A stretch of DNA of 64,000 nt from Asticcacaulis sp. UBA2476 (GCA_002342035.1 DDPE01000069.1:1-64000), one strand, 5' to 3'. Shown: positions 35,301 through 44,176, numbered from the stretch's first letter. Notes: generated from the letters alone by a model not told the origin. Numbers and translations: made by a program.

Positions 35301-36719
35301 CTACTTTTCCGTCATACCGTCCGTCACGCCCGCGCCAAGACCGTCAATTGCGCGAATCACCGGCTCAATTGTCATGCCTTTATTCTTGACGCGATCAAAG
35401 TTCTTAGCGGGGTCATAGACCTCAGCCTGGGGCACCAGTTCACGCGCATTCAGACTGCCCATGACCGCCAAAAGCTGGGATGAGGCCACATATTCATCGC
35501 GCTGGGCATTGATCAGCGCCAGTTGCGCCGAGCGGTATTCCTGCTCAGCATTCAACACTTCGATATTGGTGCGAAGCCCAACCTGAAACTCCATCTTGAC
35601 ACCTTCAGCCGCAAGCCGGGTGGCGCGCACCTGCTCCTGATTGGCTGCTGTTGCCGACTTGGCGGCCTGCATTTGAGCCCAGGAAGATGAGGTATCCTGA
35701 ATGACGCCGCGGCGGCTTTCTTCGACCGTCATTTTTTGCGCCGTATGACCTTCAGCGGCCTGACGAATGCGTGAGGTGTTAAACCCGGCCGAAAACAACG
35801 GGATCGACAAACGCAAGGTTGCCGACGCGGCATCGCGGTTATCGAGATTATTGAAATCATTCGTCGGTGCAAACGCACCGTAACTGGCGGATAACCCAAC
35901 CGTCGGCCCCAAGTTTGAGCGGGCAGCCTTGACACGAGCCCGCGCGGCGGCTTCGGCAAACAAAGCCGAGTTCAGATCTGGGTTATATTTTTCAGCCGCA
36001 TTCAGCGCCAAATCAAAATCGGTCGGTACGTTGGGCAGCGCCGTTTCCGGCTCCAGATTGGTCGGGGCCTGACCAACGATGGCGATATATGACGCACGGC
36101 TGGTGTCCAGTTGTGCCTTGGCCTGCGCAAGAGATGCCTGTGAGGCCGCCAGACGCGCTTCGGATTGCGCCACATCGGTGCGGGTGTTGTCGCCCACCGA
36201 GAAGCGCGCATTGGCCTCATCAAGTTGACGCTTCAAAACCTCGTAGTTTTCTTGACGGATGCGCAGGGCTTCCTGATCGCGACGCACGGCGGTATAGACC
36301 GAGATCACGTTCAACAGAACCGATTGCTCGACCGACCGCAGGCCTTCTTGCCCCGCCAGGACATCAGCTTTGGCAGCATCCAGTGTCGATACCAGCGCGC
36401 CCGAAGCAAAAATCGGTTGGCTGGCGGATAAGGTCAGAGAGGTGGTTGAGCGGTTGCCAGACAGGTCCGGCAGATCATTGTAACCGACATCCGCACCTGC
36501 ATTCAGCGAGGGCCCCAAGCTGGAACGCGCCTGAACATAGGTTTCGTCCTGCGCCCGCTGCAAAGCACGTTGTCTTTGTATGGTCGGGTTGCTAGCATAG
36601 GCCATGGCTATGGCATCCGTCAGCGTCTCTGCGGAGGCCAGTCCGGCCCAACTGCCCCCAGCCATTAGCGCCAGAACGCTTAAACCGACACGTAACCGAA
36701 CAGACTTCGCACCCGACAT
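35301..36719 (-). CDS. TolC-family outer membrane efflux protein (RsaF-like)
   Basis: 472 residues with a signal peptide (VLALMAGGSWAGLASA-E). Two repeats of the TolC helical-hairpin pattern are visible (LQRAQDETYVQARSSLGPSLNAG; LDEANARFSVGDNTRTDVAQSEARLA; RSNLGPTVGLSASYG; FQVGLRTNIEVLNAEQEY). TolC proteins form the outer-membrane duct of type I secretion and efflux. In Caulobacter the homologue beside popZ is an RsaF protein of S-layer export; the same job here is inference, since no S-layer gene is in the window. Confidence 0.92.
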   Translation of the reverse strand: MSGAKSVRLRVGLSVLALMAGGSWAGLASAETLTDAIAMAYASNPTIQRQRALQRAQDETYVQARSSLGPSLNAGADVGYNDLPDLSGNRSTTSLTLSASQPIFASGALVSTLDAAKADVLAGQEGLRSVEQSVLLNVISVYTAVRRDQEALRIRQENYEVLKRQLDEANARFSVGDNTRTDVAQSEARLAASQASLAQAKAQLDTSRASYIAIVGQAPTNLEPETALPNVPTDFDLALNAAEKYNPDLNSALFAEAAARARVKAARSNLGPTVGLSASYGAFAPTNDFNNLDNRDAASATLRLSIPLFSAGFNTSRIRQAAEGHTAQKMTVEESRRGVIQDTSSSWAQMQAAKSATAANQEQVRATRLAAEGVKMEFQVGLRTNIEVLNAEQEYRSAQLALINAQRDEYVASSQLLAVMGSLNARELVPQAEVYDPAKNFDRVKNKGMTIEPVIRAIDGLGAGVTDGMTEK

Positions 36720-36730
36720 AAATAACTTCC

Positions 36731-36762
36731 CTAAAAAGATTAATGACGCGCTTACGCGTCAT
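36731..36762 (-). terminator. Probable terminator/attenuator before the TolC-like gene
   Basis: On the minus strand ATGACGCG, TAAG, CGCGTCAT, then TAATCTTTTTAG: a perfect 8-bp stem with a T-rich tail, 24 bases before the TolC-like start codon and downstream of the Pcm-like gene. Confidence 0.5.
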
Positions 36763-36882
36763 GCCCCTGCGCCGTTGGGCGCGAAGAACCCTTGGCGCCA
36801 TCTCTGGCACAAGTTACGGTATTTGGCGAATTAAGCTTTTTTCACATTTGCCCGTTTGACGGGCTTTCCGAGAATGCCGATA

Positions 36883-37512
36883 TCAGAATACGAAGCTTTT
36901 GGTCGCTTCGAACCCCGGCAAGATCGACGGAGACGAATCAAAAGCCTCACGCGATGAAACGCCCGAATCCAATTGCGAGTAGACCATAGCCTTGCCCACA
37001 GCAGAGGTGCGCACTACCACGCCAAGACGGCCACCGGGCTTTAAGGCTTTGAGCCAGGCATCCGGCACAGCGCTTACCGCCCCTTCGACAATAACAATGT
37101 CATATTCGCCCGTAACCGGCGTTGCAAAGGGCTGACCTTGCGTTTTCACACCCAGACGTTTCAGGTAAGGCTCAACAATCGCAAATGTGCGTGCATCCTC
37201 TTCCTGTACGGTGACGTTCAGGCCTGCATAAGCCAAAACAGCCCCGGCATAAGGTGCGGCAATCGCCAGAACGCTTTCACCAGCCTTGGGCGACAAAGCG
37301 TGCATCAGCTTAGAAATATCACGCGCCTTCATCAGATAACGATTGGGCGAAATAAGCGCCTCAACCTCACCGTAAGCGGCAAAGCCCTGAGACGGCGCGC
37401 ACAAACGCTCACGCTCGACATGGCGCATGGCTTTTTGCAAAGCCATGTCGGTGACATCGTTCACACGCACCTGAGATTCGACCATATTATTGCGAGCGGC
37501 GACGTAATCCAT
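36883..37512 (-). CDS. Pcm-like protein-L-isoaspartate methyltransferase paralogue, degenerate SAM loop
   Basis: 209 residues. The order of blocks follows Pcm: N-terminal NNMVESQVRVNDVTDMALQKAM, then SPNRYLMKARDISKLMHAL, then the nucleotide-binding domain. The SAM motif I, expected as a VLEIGTGSGY-type loop, here reads VLAIAAPYAGAVLAYAG and has lost most of its glycines. Later parts (GEYDIVIVEGAVSAVPDAWLKALKPGGRLGVVV) are better kept. AAAGGG 7 bases before ATG 37512 supports the start. It may bind SAM poorly or act non-enzymatically. A canonical Pcm is encoded at 62474-63130. Confidence 0.82.
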   Translation of the reverse strand: MDYVAARNNMVESQVRVNDVTDMALQKAMRHVERERLCAPSQGFAAYGEVEALISPNRYLMKARDISKLMHALSPKAGESVLAIAAPYAGAVLAYAGLNVTVQEEDARTFAIVEPYLKRLGVKTQGQPFATPVTGEYDIVIVEGAVSAVPDAWLKALKPGGRLGVVVRTSAVGKAMVYSQLDSGVSSREAFDSSPSILPGFEATKSFVF

Positions 37513-37703
37513 GTTCAGACCCTTTAAACGCAGGAGAGATTCCCTTGCTTATAGGCGCTCAAAAGCATTTCAGCAATTCTCCCAACCGCCAAAATAAGCC
37601 ATAAAAATAAGAGTTTTCCAAACAATTCTGATAGCGGCACCGCAAAATCAATTGCAGCCACGCATATGATCTGATAGCTGCACTGACCTCGACGCTCTCG
37701 GAT

Positions 37704-37777
37704 GGCCTGATGGCGGAGCGGTTACGCAGCGGATTGCAAATCCGTGTAGCCCGGTTCGACTCCGGGTCAGGCCTCCA
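37704..37777 (+). tRNA. tRNA-Cys (GCA)
   Basis: Acceptor stem GGCCTGA/TCAGGCC, D-arm, anticodon loop with GCA at 37736-37738 inside GGATTGCAAATCC, T-arm CCCGGTTCGACTCCGGG, discriminator T and encoded CCA. 74 bases. Confidence 0.96.
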
Positions 37778-37952
37778 ACTTCCCTCAACGACATAGATCA
37801 CAACCCTCATGAATTGAGGGCCATTTTGCTATGGCCGGGGTTTTGCTTAGACACGCGCAGCACTGCGCGGCCATACCCATAACATTACAAATGCACTTAT
37901 AGATTGCAATTTGTAAAGACGCATACAAACCTTACATTTATATCGAGTCACC

Positions 37953-38684
37953 ATGCCCACGTCCTCACTCCACCTTCCAGTTCCCACAACTTCGGTTAAG
38001 ACGCTTTCCTATCGCCTGCGTCTGGCGTGGTTGCTGCTACCCGCGTTTATATCAGCCACTGCCTTGGCTGGCGCTGCGGGATGGAAGCTTGGCAAAGATA
38101 ATGGCTGGGAAATCGCTCAGAAAAATCAGCCCATCGCCCATTTCCCACAAAGGCTTAACGCCATAAAATCGCAAGCCGGTCAAATGGAAGCCAAAACCAT
38201 TATTTTTGGAGACAGCCTGACTGAGTTTGCGAAACTTGATACCCTCTGCGGCACGCCTGTACTTAACGCAGGCGTCAGCGGCGCGACGATCCAGGACACC
38301 GCCGGCTGGACCGATGATTTGATTGCCTCATCCTCGCGGCCTGAACGTCTGGTTTTTGCCCTTGGCACCAATAACGCCAAGACTTACCTTACTAAGGCAC
38401 AGCCGGTTGAACCAACACTGGCGGCCTACCGCACACTCATCACCCGTTATAAGGGCTATGATATTGCGATTGCAACTATACCTAATATCGGCGCTGCGGC
38501 CGCAGAACGTTTTGATCAGACCTATATCGACAGCCTGAACGCAGGTATTCGTACTTTGGCGAATGAGACCGGCGCGACGCTTATTGAACTGGGACAGCCT
38601 ATTCCAACGCGTGACGGTGTGCACTTACAGCCCGGTGCCTACAGCATCTGGACTACGCAAATGGCCAGCGTCTGCAAGGCATGA
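37953..38684 (+). CDS. SGNH/GDSL-family hydrolase, membrane anchored
   Basis: 243 residues. An N-terminal membrane helix (LAWLLLPAFISATALAGAAG) is followed by an SGNH domain: IIFGDSLTEFA (catalytic Ser), NAGVSGATI (Gly), ALGTNNAK (Asn) and RDGVHLQPGAY (Asp and His). These four blocks define the SGNH esterase/lipase fold. Probably acts on an ester in the periplasm or envelope; the substrate is unknown. Single gene between tRNA-Cys and a possible small RNA. Confidence 0.88.
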   Translation: MPTSSLHLPVPTTSVKTLSYRLRLAWLLLPAFISATALAGAAGWKLGKDNGWEIAQKNQPIAHFPQRLNAIKSQAGQMEAKTIIFGDSLTEFAKLDTLCGTPVLNAGVSGATIQDTAGWTDDLIASSSRPERLVFALGTNNAKTYLTKAQPVEPTLAAYRTLITRYKGYDIAIATIPNIGAAAAERFDQTYIDSLNAGIRTLANETGATLIELGQPIPTRDGVHLQPGAYSIWTTQMASVCKA

Positions 38685-38703
38685 TCTGCGCTCATGGCAA
38701 TGG

Positions 38704-38731
38704 TTGATTTAAATTATAACGCCGATACGAT
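38704..38731 (+). promoter_or_regulatory. Possible promoter of the 38.7 kb small RNA
   Basis: TTGATT at 38704-38709 and TACGAT at 38726-38731 with 16 bases between. Assigned by eye. Confidence 0.35.
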
Positions 38732-38737
38732 ATTCAT

Positions 38738-38846
38738 ATTTCATTAACTCAAATCAGTCAGACAAGTATTGTCTTTGCTTTCTTAAAGACACCCACCATC
38801 ACCAAACTTTATAAGGCCCGAAGGTTTTCTTCGGGCTTTTTTTATG
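38738..38846 (+). ncRNA. Candidate small RNA (about 105-110 nt)
   Basis: Predicted from a promoter-like pair 6 bases upstream and an intrinsic terminator at the end. The body can form two mutually exclusive stems: AGACAA/TTGTCT at 38760-38774 and GTCTTT/AAAGAC at 38771-38790. An unpaired C-rich stretch ACCCACCATCACC lies before the terminator, a usual place for target pairing. It could also be the 3' UTR of the SGNH gene. Confidence 0.38.
38815..38846 (+). terminator. Intrinsic terminator
   Basis: GCCCGAAG, loop GTTTT, CTTCGGGC, then seven T. Perfect 8-bp stem, plus-strand orientation. Confidence 0.88.
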
Positions 38847-38943
38847 CGTTTATGGGTATTGAGTTTAATATAAAAACTGGAGCGCGCATGAGCGCTTAAT
38901 TCACTCACAACATAACAGCTAACAATTTTCAGGATGAATGCGC

Positions 38944-39019
38944 TGGCTCCCCGGACAGGACTCGAACCTGTGACAAGTCGATTAACAGTCGACTGCTCTA
39001 CCAACTGAGCTACCGGGGA
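38944..39019 (-). tRNA. tRNA-Asn (GTT)
   Basis: On the minus strand TCCCCGG acceptor, D-arm TAGCTCAGTTGGTAGA, anticodon loop CTGTTAA with GTT, T-arm CACAGGTTCGAGTCCTGT(G), CCGGGGA and encoded CCA. 76 bases. Confidence 0.96.
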
Positions 39020-39134
39020 ATGTTTGTAGCAGCGAAGGAGCGCCCTATAGCAAGCTGTCAGGCTAGGGCGCAAGGCCTAACTTGCAAATTATCCACGAAA
39101 TTGAATTTTCCGCTACGGCCTCTACATTTACTTC

Positions 39135-39944
39135 CTAATAAACCATGGTGGTTTGCGAACCGCCCCCCGGCAAGAGCCAGTGAACCTTCCAAGCGGCCTC
39201 AGCAGGCTGTATCGAATCCATTTCCCCAAGCTCGGTCAGCAATTCGACCGTACGGGTATCAACGGCACCTTCCGATTGCGCCTTAAGCATAACGGCCTGC
39301 CCCACCAGACTCTGTCGTAATGGCAATATAGCGCTGTAAAGCCCCGCCTCATCGGCCTTAACGCGCGCAACATCTGCCCCGTTGACCCCCAGAACCACCA
39401 CAGCCCCGGCCTTGGTACGTCCGGCAACCGCGACCCCGCCCAGCCCGTCATAATCGACAACCGCCAAAAGCGGCGCATGGGGCGATAAGGGCAGGCTCGG
39501 AGATCCGGAGCGCATAAAAACCGCGCGCTCAGGCTGCCCGGTCGGTACAAACAGCCGCCCCTCGGCCTTCATCAGCCGACCGGATTCCTCCATCGACACA
39601 TCATAGAGATTGCCGTTGCTGTCATTAGGCAAATCGGCCACAAACTCTCCACGCGCATTGGCAGTAACGCCAAAAGCCTGTCCCTGACGGCTGGTCAGAC
39701 GCACCCGTCCATCCGGGCGGGCAACGCCGCTGATTTTGACAACACCGTTGCCGCCGATCGTAACCTTAAGAATTTCAGGGGCACGGATATAGCCCATATT
39801 CGTCGCCAGAAACGGCCCATCAGCCCCCCCTTGCGGATCAGCCTTCTCGCAACCCGCCATCATGCCCGCGCCAAGGCACAGCACAGCCTGGATAAGGGTT
39901 CTTATAACAGCACGGCGGGCGACAGTCGGGGTCATAGCGATCAA
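39135..39944 (-). CDS. Hypothetical lipoprotein with beta-sandwich-like repeats
   Basis: 269 residues. A lipoprotein signal is suggested by LCLGAGMMAGC (lipobox MAGC, Cys near residue 32). The rest has two stretches that resemble one another: VVKISGVARPDGRVRLTSRQG..GVTANARGEFVADLP and VAVAGRTKAGAVVVLGVNG..ARVKADEAGLYSAILP, as in Ig-like or carboxypeptidase-regulatory-like beta domains. No catalytic motif is seen. Function not recognised; location probably periplasmic face of a membrane. Stands alone, divergent from the LOG gene. Confidence 0.7.
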   Translation of the reverse strand: MIAMTPTVARRAVIRTLIQAVLCLGAGMMAGCEKADPQGGADGPFLATNMGYIRAPEILKVTIGGNGVVKISGVARPDGRVRLTSRQGQAFGVTANARGEFVADLPNDSNGNLYDVSMEESGRLMKAEGRLFVPTGQPERAVFMRSGSPSLPLSPHAPLLAVVDYDGLGGVAVAGRTKAGAVVVLGVNGADVARVKADEAGLYSAILPLRQSLVGQAVMLKAQSEGAVDTRTVELLTELGEMDSIQPAEAAWKVHWLLPGGGSQTTMVY

Positions 39945-40057
39945 TGATAGAGTAACGGGTCACTCATGAAAATAGCCGCCGCCCGCATCAGAGCTAAATT
40001 AAGTTCTTTTAATTTTAAGCCTTGCCATTTTAAGATAGCTCAAACGATTGGAATGAC

Positions 40058-40648
40058 ATGACGCATCAGAATATCAAAACGATCTGCCTATATTGCGGAT
40101 CGTCAAACGGTAAAGACCCAGCCTATGTGCAGGCCGCACAGGAATTTGGCGCCCTTTTGGCGCAGACCGGACTTAAACTGGTTTATGGGGGCGGTGATGT
40201 TGGCCTCATGGGGGCCGCCGCCCGCGCCGCCTATGACGCTGGTGGCAAGGTCAAGGGCATTATGCCGCGTTTTCTGCGCACCCGTGAGCGCCTGTTCGAT
40301 GAGGTCGAAACCGTCGTCGTCGATTCCATGCATGAACGTAAAATGCTGATGTTTGAAGATTCGGACGCGTTTGTGGTGTTTCCCGGCGGAGTCGGTACGC
40401 TTGAGGAAGTTATTGAATTATTGTCGTGGCGACGGCTGGACCTGCACAAAAAGCCGATCATTTTCTTTAATCTGAATGGCTATTGGGACCCGTTCTTTGC
40501 CATGGTCAGCCATACGCTTGCTGAGGGCTTCACCCCGGAGGCCTTCCTGAAAACCTATATGAGCGTTGACAAGGTTTCCGATATTCTCAAGGCGGTGAGC
40601 TATATGTCGACTCAGGATGAAGACATCGACACACGCAAGGTGCTGTGA
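40058..40648 (+). CDS. LOG family protein (cytokinin riboside 5'-monophosphate phosphoribohydrolase-like)
   Basis: 196 residues. The family hallmark PGGVGTLEE is present, with SMHERKMLM, CLYCGSSNGKDPAY at the N-terminus and LVYGGGDVGLMG. LOG proteins cleave nucleoside 5'-monophosphates at the N-glycosidic bond; in bacteria the physiological substrate is often uncertain. Single gene, convergent with the DUF6265-like gene. Confidence 0.9.
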   Translation: MTHQNIKTICLYCGSSNGKDPAYVQAAQEFGALLAQTGLKLVYGGGDVGLMGAAARAAYDAGGKVKGIMPRFLRTRERLFDEVETVVVDSMHERKMLMFEDSDAFVVFPGGVGTLEEVIELLSWRRLDLHKKPIIFFNLNGYWDPFFAMVSHTLAEGFTPEAFLKTYMSVDKVSDILKAVSYMSTQDEDIDTRKVL

Positions 40649-40671
40649 ACAGCCTCACTTGCGAGACGCAA

Positions 40672-41130
40672 TTATCTCACCCCGCAGGGTTTGTAGACGA
40701 AATCAATGCCACGGGATTGGCCGTTTACAACACCCTCAATGCGCGCCGACAAGCCATTGTGAGCCTTGCGATATATAACGCGCTGGGGAAAGTCATGGGC
40801 GAGGTTCTCGAACACCACCTCACCATCGGCTTGAGATTTCACCGGAAAACTGGCCTGAGCCTGTCCTGACGGGAGCGCCGTGAAGGTCAACACACCGGCA
40901 ATAGCCTCAATGCGCATATGCTCATAATTGCGTAATTTTCCGGCGCGCAGCGTCTTGCCCGCGCCCATCAGGACACCACCCGACGGTGTGGTCCAATACT
41001 CTTCGACCACACGATCACCGTCCGTCTGAAGCCAGCATCCGGTTAGCCAGCTTAAGTCCGCAACACCTTCGGCATTGGCAACACCGCTTAAAGCCGCAAA
41101 GCCAATTGCAATCAGCAATGATTTCATCAC
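40672..41130 (-). CDS. Exported DUF6265-like protein
   Basis: 152 residues with a clear signal peptide (SLLIAIGFAALSGVANA-E). The mature part begins LSWLTGCWLQTDGDRVVEEYWTTPSGGVLMGAGKT, the pattern of the DUF6265 beta-barrel family, and has ENLAHDFPQRVIYR. Two cysteines (GCW, KPCG) could form a disulfide. Function unknown. Confidence 0.72.
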   Translation of the reverse strand: MMKSLLIAIGFAALSGVANAEGVADLSWLTGCWLQTDGDRVVEEYWTTPSGGVLMGAGKTLRAGKLRNYEHMRIEAIAGVLTFTALPSGQAQASFPVKSQADGEVVFENLAHDFPQRVIYRKAHNGLSARIEGVVNGQSRGIDFVYKPCGVR

Positions 41131-41190
41131 ACCCTCCGTTTCCGGCCAGAGTAATGTCCTTGATGGCCATCTGCCAAGGCATTTAGCGCG

Positions 41191-42537
41191 TTATGCCGCC
41201 GCCCCCAAGCGCTTGGCGATCTTTTCACGGCCAATCAGGAACGACAGCGCCCCCATGTCGGGGCCATGCGCTTTGCCGGTCAGGGCCAGACGCAATGGCA
41301 TAAACAGGGCCTTGCCCTTGGCGCCGGTAGCGTCCTTAATGGCGGCCGTCCACGCGCTCCAGCTATCGCGGCCATAATCATCTGGCAGCAATTCCAGCGC
41401 CTTGGCGGCAAAGCCCGCGTCTTCGATGACCGTCGCCACATCATCCCGGACAATCGCAGCCCATTCAACGACATCAGCAAACTTATGCAGGTTCGGTTTT
41501 ATGGTATCCCAGAATAACTCGCCCAGATCGGCGCTTAACGCTTCCAGACGGGGCTTCGCCTCGGCGTAAGGCATGACTTGCAAAATACCCGCATTCAGTC
41601 GCATCAGGTCGTCAAAGTCATAACGCGCCGGAGCACGGCCCATCTTGGTGAAATCCTGTGCCTCGGCCAGAGCTTCCAGAGACGGCGCAACTTCGAGCGG
41701 ATCGGATGTACCGATCTTGGCCAGATGCGACGTAATCGCCAAGGGTTCCAAACCATCTTCACGCATCTGGGAAATCGACATAGACCCCAGACGCTTAGAC
41801 AACCCCTCACCGTCCGCCCCGACCAGCAGGGTCATGTGCGCAAAAGTGGGCAAAGGCGCGCTCCCGAAAAAGGCCGATAAGGCTTCAAAAATCTCGATCT
41901 GCGTGCCGGTATTGGCGACATGGTCTTCGCCACGGATGACGTGGGTGATCTTCATATCAATGTCATCGACCACCGACGGCAGGGTGTATAGAAATGCGCC
42001 GTCTTCGCGGATCAGCACCGGATCGGACATGGAGGTCGTATCGACTTCGCAGTGACCGCGCACCAGATCTTCCCAGGCAACGCGCTTGCCATCCAGCTTA
42101 AAGCGCCAGTGGGGCTTGCGGCCTTCGGCTTCAAAGGCGGCCTTTTCAGCGTCGGTCAGGTTAAGCGCAGCCCGATCATAAACCGGCGGCAGGCCGCGCG
42201 ATAGCTGCACCTTGCGGCGACGATCCAGTTCATCGGCAGTTTCATAGCAGGCATAAAGACGGCCATCGGCTTTCAGCGCATCGGCGGCCTTTTGGTAAAT
42301 ATCAAAGCGCTTGGATTGATTATAGCGCTCATCCCAGTTGAGCCCCAGCCACTTAAGGTCGGTCTCGATCAGGTCTTCATTTTCCTTGGTGGAGCGCTCA
42401 AGGTCGGTATCATCGATCCGCAGGACGAATAATCCCTGATGCTTCTTCGCGAACAACCAGTTGATCAGGGCGGCGCGAACATTGCCCGCATGGATGCGGC
42501 CAGTCGGTGACGGAGCGAAACGAACCTTAACGGTCAT
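41191..42537 (-). CDS. gltX: Glutamyl-tRNA synthetase
   Basis: 448 residues, class I synthetase. N-terminal RFAPSPTGRIHAGNVRAALINWLFA has HAGN in place of the usual HIGH-type tetrapeptide; RIDDTDLERST follows. The KMSKS position reads LSKRLGSMSI. Both variants occur in alphaproteobacterial GluRS. The C-terminal anticodon-binding helical domain is somewhat short. Alphaproteobacteria often carry two GltX copies with different tRNA preference; only one is in the window. Start at ATG 42537. Confidence 0.92.
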   Translation of the reverse strand: MTVKVRFAPSPTGRIHAGNVRAALINWLFAKKHQGLFVLRIDDTDLERSTKENEDLIETDLKWLGLNWDERYNQSKRFDIYQKAADALKADGRLYACYETADELDRRRKVQLSRGLPPVYDRAALNLTDAEKAAFEAEGRKPHWRFKLDGKRVAWEDLVRGHCEVDTTSMSDPVLIREDGAFLYTLPSVVDDIDMKITHVIRGEDHVANTGTQIEIFEALSAFFGSAPLPTFAHMTLLVGADGEGLSKRLGSMSISQMREDGLEPLAITSHLAKIGTSDPLEVAPSLEALAEAQDFTKMGRAPARYDFDDLMRLNAGILQVMPYAEAKPRLEALSADLGELFWDTIKPNLHKFADVVEWAAIVRDDVATVIEDAGFAAKALELLPDDYGRDSWSAWTAAIKDATGAKGKALFMPLRLALTGKAHGPDMGALSFLIGREKIAKRLGAAA

Positions 42538-42619
42538 GGGCGTAATGTCTCTGGGTTACTGTCGAAATTGAGACATTCCCATACGCTGTCACACATTGAG
42601 TTTAAAGGGCCAAAAGTTT

Positions 42620-43018
42620 TTATTGTCCCCATTTAACAAACAGCTTTAGCCCTTTGCCCGCGACAAGAGGTTCACCCGCGACCTTGGATTTAACCGTCGC
42701 GGTTTTCATGAGTTCCAGCGTAGCGGTTCCAAACCCTAAGCCTTCGGGCGTTTCGCGAATCATTTCGCAATCCGTAACGCGGCCCTTATCATCCCAATCA
42801 CATGAAACCAAAACTGAGCCGGGCTGATTGCGTTGTTTGGCCACGGTTGGATAATTACGCTTCATGCGCTCATACGGCACATGATCCCACGTCACCGGCA
42901 ATTCTGGCAAAGCCTGACGGGCGGACGGTACAGGATCGACGGTTGGCGACGCGGCCCACAAAGGCAAGGCTCCGCCAACCATAGCCATTGCCGCCAAGAT
43001 CAAAATTTTCCTGAACAT
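42620..43018 (-). CDS. Exported TonB C-terminal-like protein
   Basis: 132 residues from ATG 43018, chosen because GGAGG lies 5 bases upstream; the longer frame to 43066 lacks support. A signal peptide (ILILAAMAMVGGALPLWAA) precedes a domain with VLVSCDWDDKGRVTDCEMIRETPEGLGFGTATLELM, the pattern of the TonB C-terminal/energy-transducer family (V-x-x-x-V-D..G.V..). It has no transmembrane anchor or Pro-rich spacer typical of TonB itself. Role unknown. Confidence 0.72.
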   Translation of the reverse strand: MFRKILILAAMAMVGGALPLWAASPTVDPVPSARQALPELPVTWDHVPYERMKRNYPTVAKQRNQPGSVLVSCDWDDKGRVTDCEMIRETPEGLGFGTATLELMKTATVKSKVAGEPLVAGKGLKLFVKWGQ

Positions 43019-43075
43019 CCGGCCTCCAGTTCTACTTTTCTGTAAGTAAACCAGAGCCTGCGCCATCCGGCAAGC

Positions 43076-43504
43076 TTAGTCGTCGCGGTGGACACGCTCG
43101 CGGCGCTCGTGGCGCTCTTGGGCTTCGATGCTTAAGGTCGCAGTTGGGCGGGCCTCAAGGCGCGCCAAGCCGATCGGCTCACCGGTTTCTTCGCAAAAGC
43201 CATAAGATTGGTCATCAACGCGACTGATGGCTTCTTCGATCTTGGAAATCAGTTTGCGTTGGCGGTCACGGGTACGCAGTTCCAGCGCACGGTCCGATTC
43301 TGATGACGCGCGGTCAACCAGATCAGGATGGTTCTCGGTTTCTTTTTGCATAGTGTTGACGGTCTCTTTCGAGCCACGCAGGATATCTTCTTTCCATTCC
43401 ACCAGCTTTTTACGGAAATAGGCCAACTGACGGTCGTTCATATACTCTTCGCCGTCAGACGGTTTGTAACCCTCACCCTTAACCTGAATATCGAGTGTAC
43501 TCAT
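43076..43504 (-). CDS. dksA: RNA polymerase-binding transcription factor DksA (single-cysteine type)
   Basis: 142 residues. The coiled coil with the DxxDxA-type tip (PDLVDRASSESDRALELRTRDRQRKLI) and IEEAISRVDDQSYGFCEETGEPIGLARLEARPTAT matches DksA, which binds the secondary channel of RNA polymerase with ppGpp. The zinc finger keeps only one of four cysteines (GFCEET...LSIEAQE). This form is common in alphaproteobacteria and is probably functional. It neighbours the flagellar genes, as in Caulobacter. Confidence 0.93.
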   Translation of the reverse strand: MSTLDIQVKGEGYKPSDGEEYMNDRQLAYFRKKLVEWKEDILRGSKETVNTMQKETENHPDLVDRASSESDRALELRTRDRQRKLISKIEEAISRVDDQSYGFCEETGEPIGLARLEARPTATLSIEAQERHERRERVHRDD

Positions 43505-43738
43505 AAGACCTGCACTCCGAATCTAACTGTTAAGTCCCCAAAGGCCCTAACATTCCCCAAACCATTTAGCTCCGGCTGCAAACATCACGCCACAAACCGG
43601 ACAGCCCTTTTTTAGGCGGCTTATAGACACCGGAATAAGACGATTCAATGACTTTGCGCAGGATTTTTTCACACAGGAGACAATAGGCCGCCGTATTGAG
43701 ACGCCTAATGTAACTAACCCCTTCATTGCAATGAAGAT

Positions 43739-44176
43739 TTAACTTAGGCCGCGTTTGGCAAGTTCAACCAGTGCCCGCGTTTCAATATGATCCAGAACCG
43801 CCTGAAGCTTTTCATCCTCGACGCCCTCGCGCCGATCCGCGATCATGGTTTTGAGATTAAGTAGCGTGGAATCCGCCAGAGTGCCGTCCAGAAGCGAGAC
43901 CTTAACGTCCTCCAACACATCCAGAATGTCATTGGCCCGGCGGATCTGACGACGACGACGGCCCGTAAGCACGTCTTCTTCGGCCTGCAATGCCAAAAGC
44001 GCATCTATGCCGCCCACCCCAAAGGCCCCGGCGGCAGGTGCCGCACCGGCAGCCGACCCGGCACTTTGAGTTGAACTCCCTTTCGATAAGGAAAACCCAT
44101 CACCACCGGTACGCTTAACGCCGCCCGCCGTAGCCGAAGCGCCTAAACCTTGAGAAGGATTGATCCTGAGCGTCAT
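43739..44176 (-). CDS. fliX: Flagellar assembly regulator FliX
   Basis: 145 residues from ATG 44176. N-terminal MTLRINPSQG and the C-terminal helical part (DALLALQAEEDVLTGRRRRQIRRANDILDVLEDVKVSLLDG) match FliX of Caulobacter, which senses flagellar assembly and controls FlbD-dependent transcription. The middle is Gly/Ser/Ala-rich. It is divergent from flgI, with a 272-base shared upstream region, as in Caulobacter. A perfect 16-base palindrome follows the stop. Confidence 0.9.
   Translation of the reverse strand: MTLRINPSQGLGASATAGGVKRTGGDGFSLSKGSSTQSAGSAAGAAPAAGAFGVGGIDALLALQAEEDVLTGRRRRQIRRANDILDVLEDVKVSLLDGTLADSTLLNLKTMIADRREGVEDEKLQAVLDHIETRALVELAKRGLS

Noticed and set aside
37704..39019. 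tRNA-Cys and tRNA-Asn as integration sites of a mobile element
   Set aside because: No integrase, no direct repeat of a tRNA 3' end and no shift in composition around either tRNA.
43721..43736. Perfect palindrome CTTCATTGCAATGAAG after fliX
   Set aside because: No T-rich tail on either strand, so not an intrinsic terminator; too short and isolated to call an operator.
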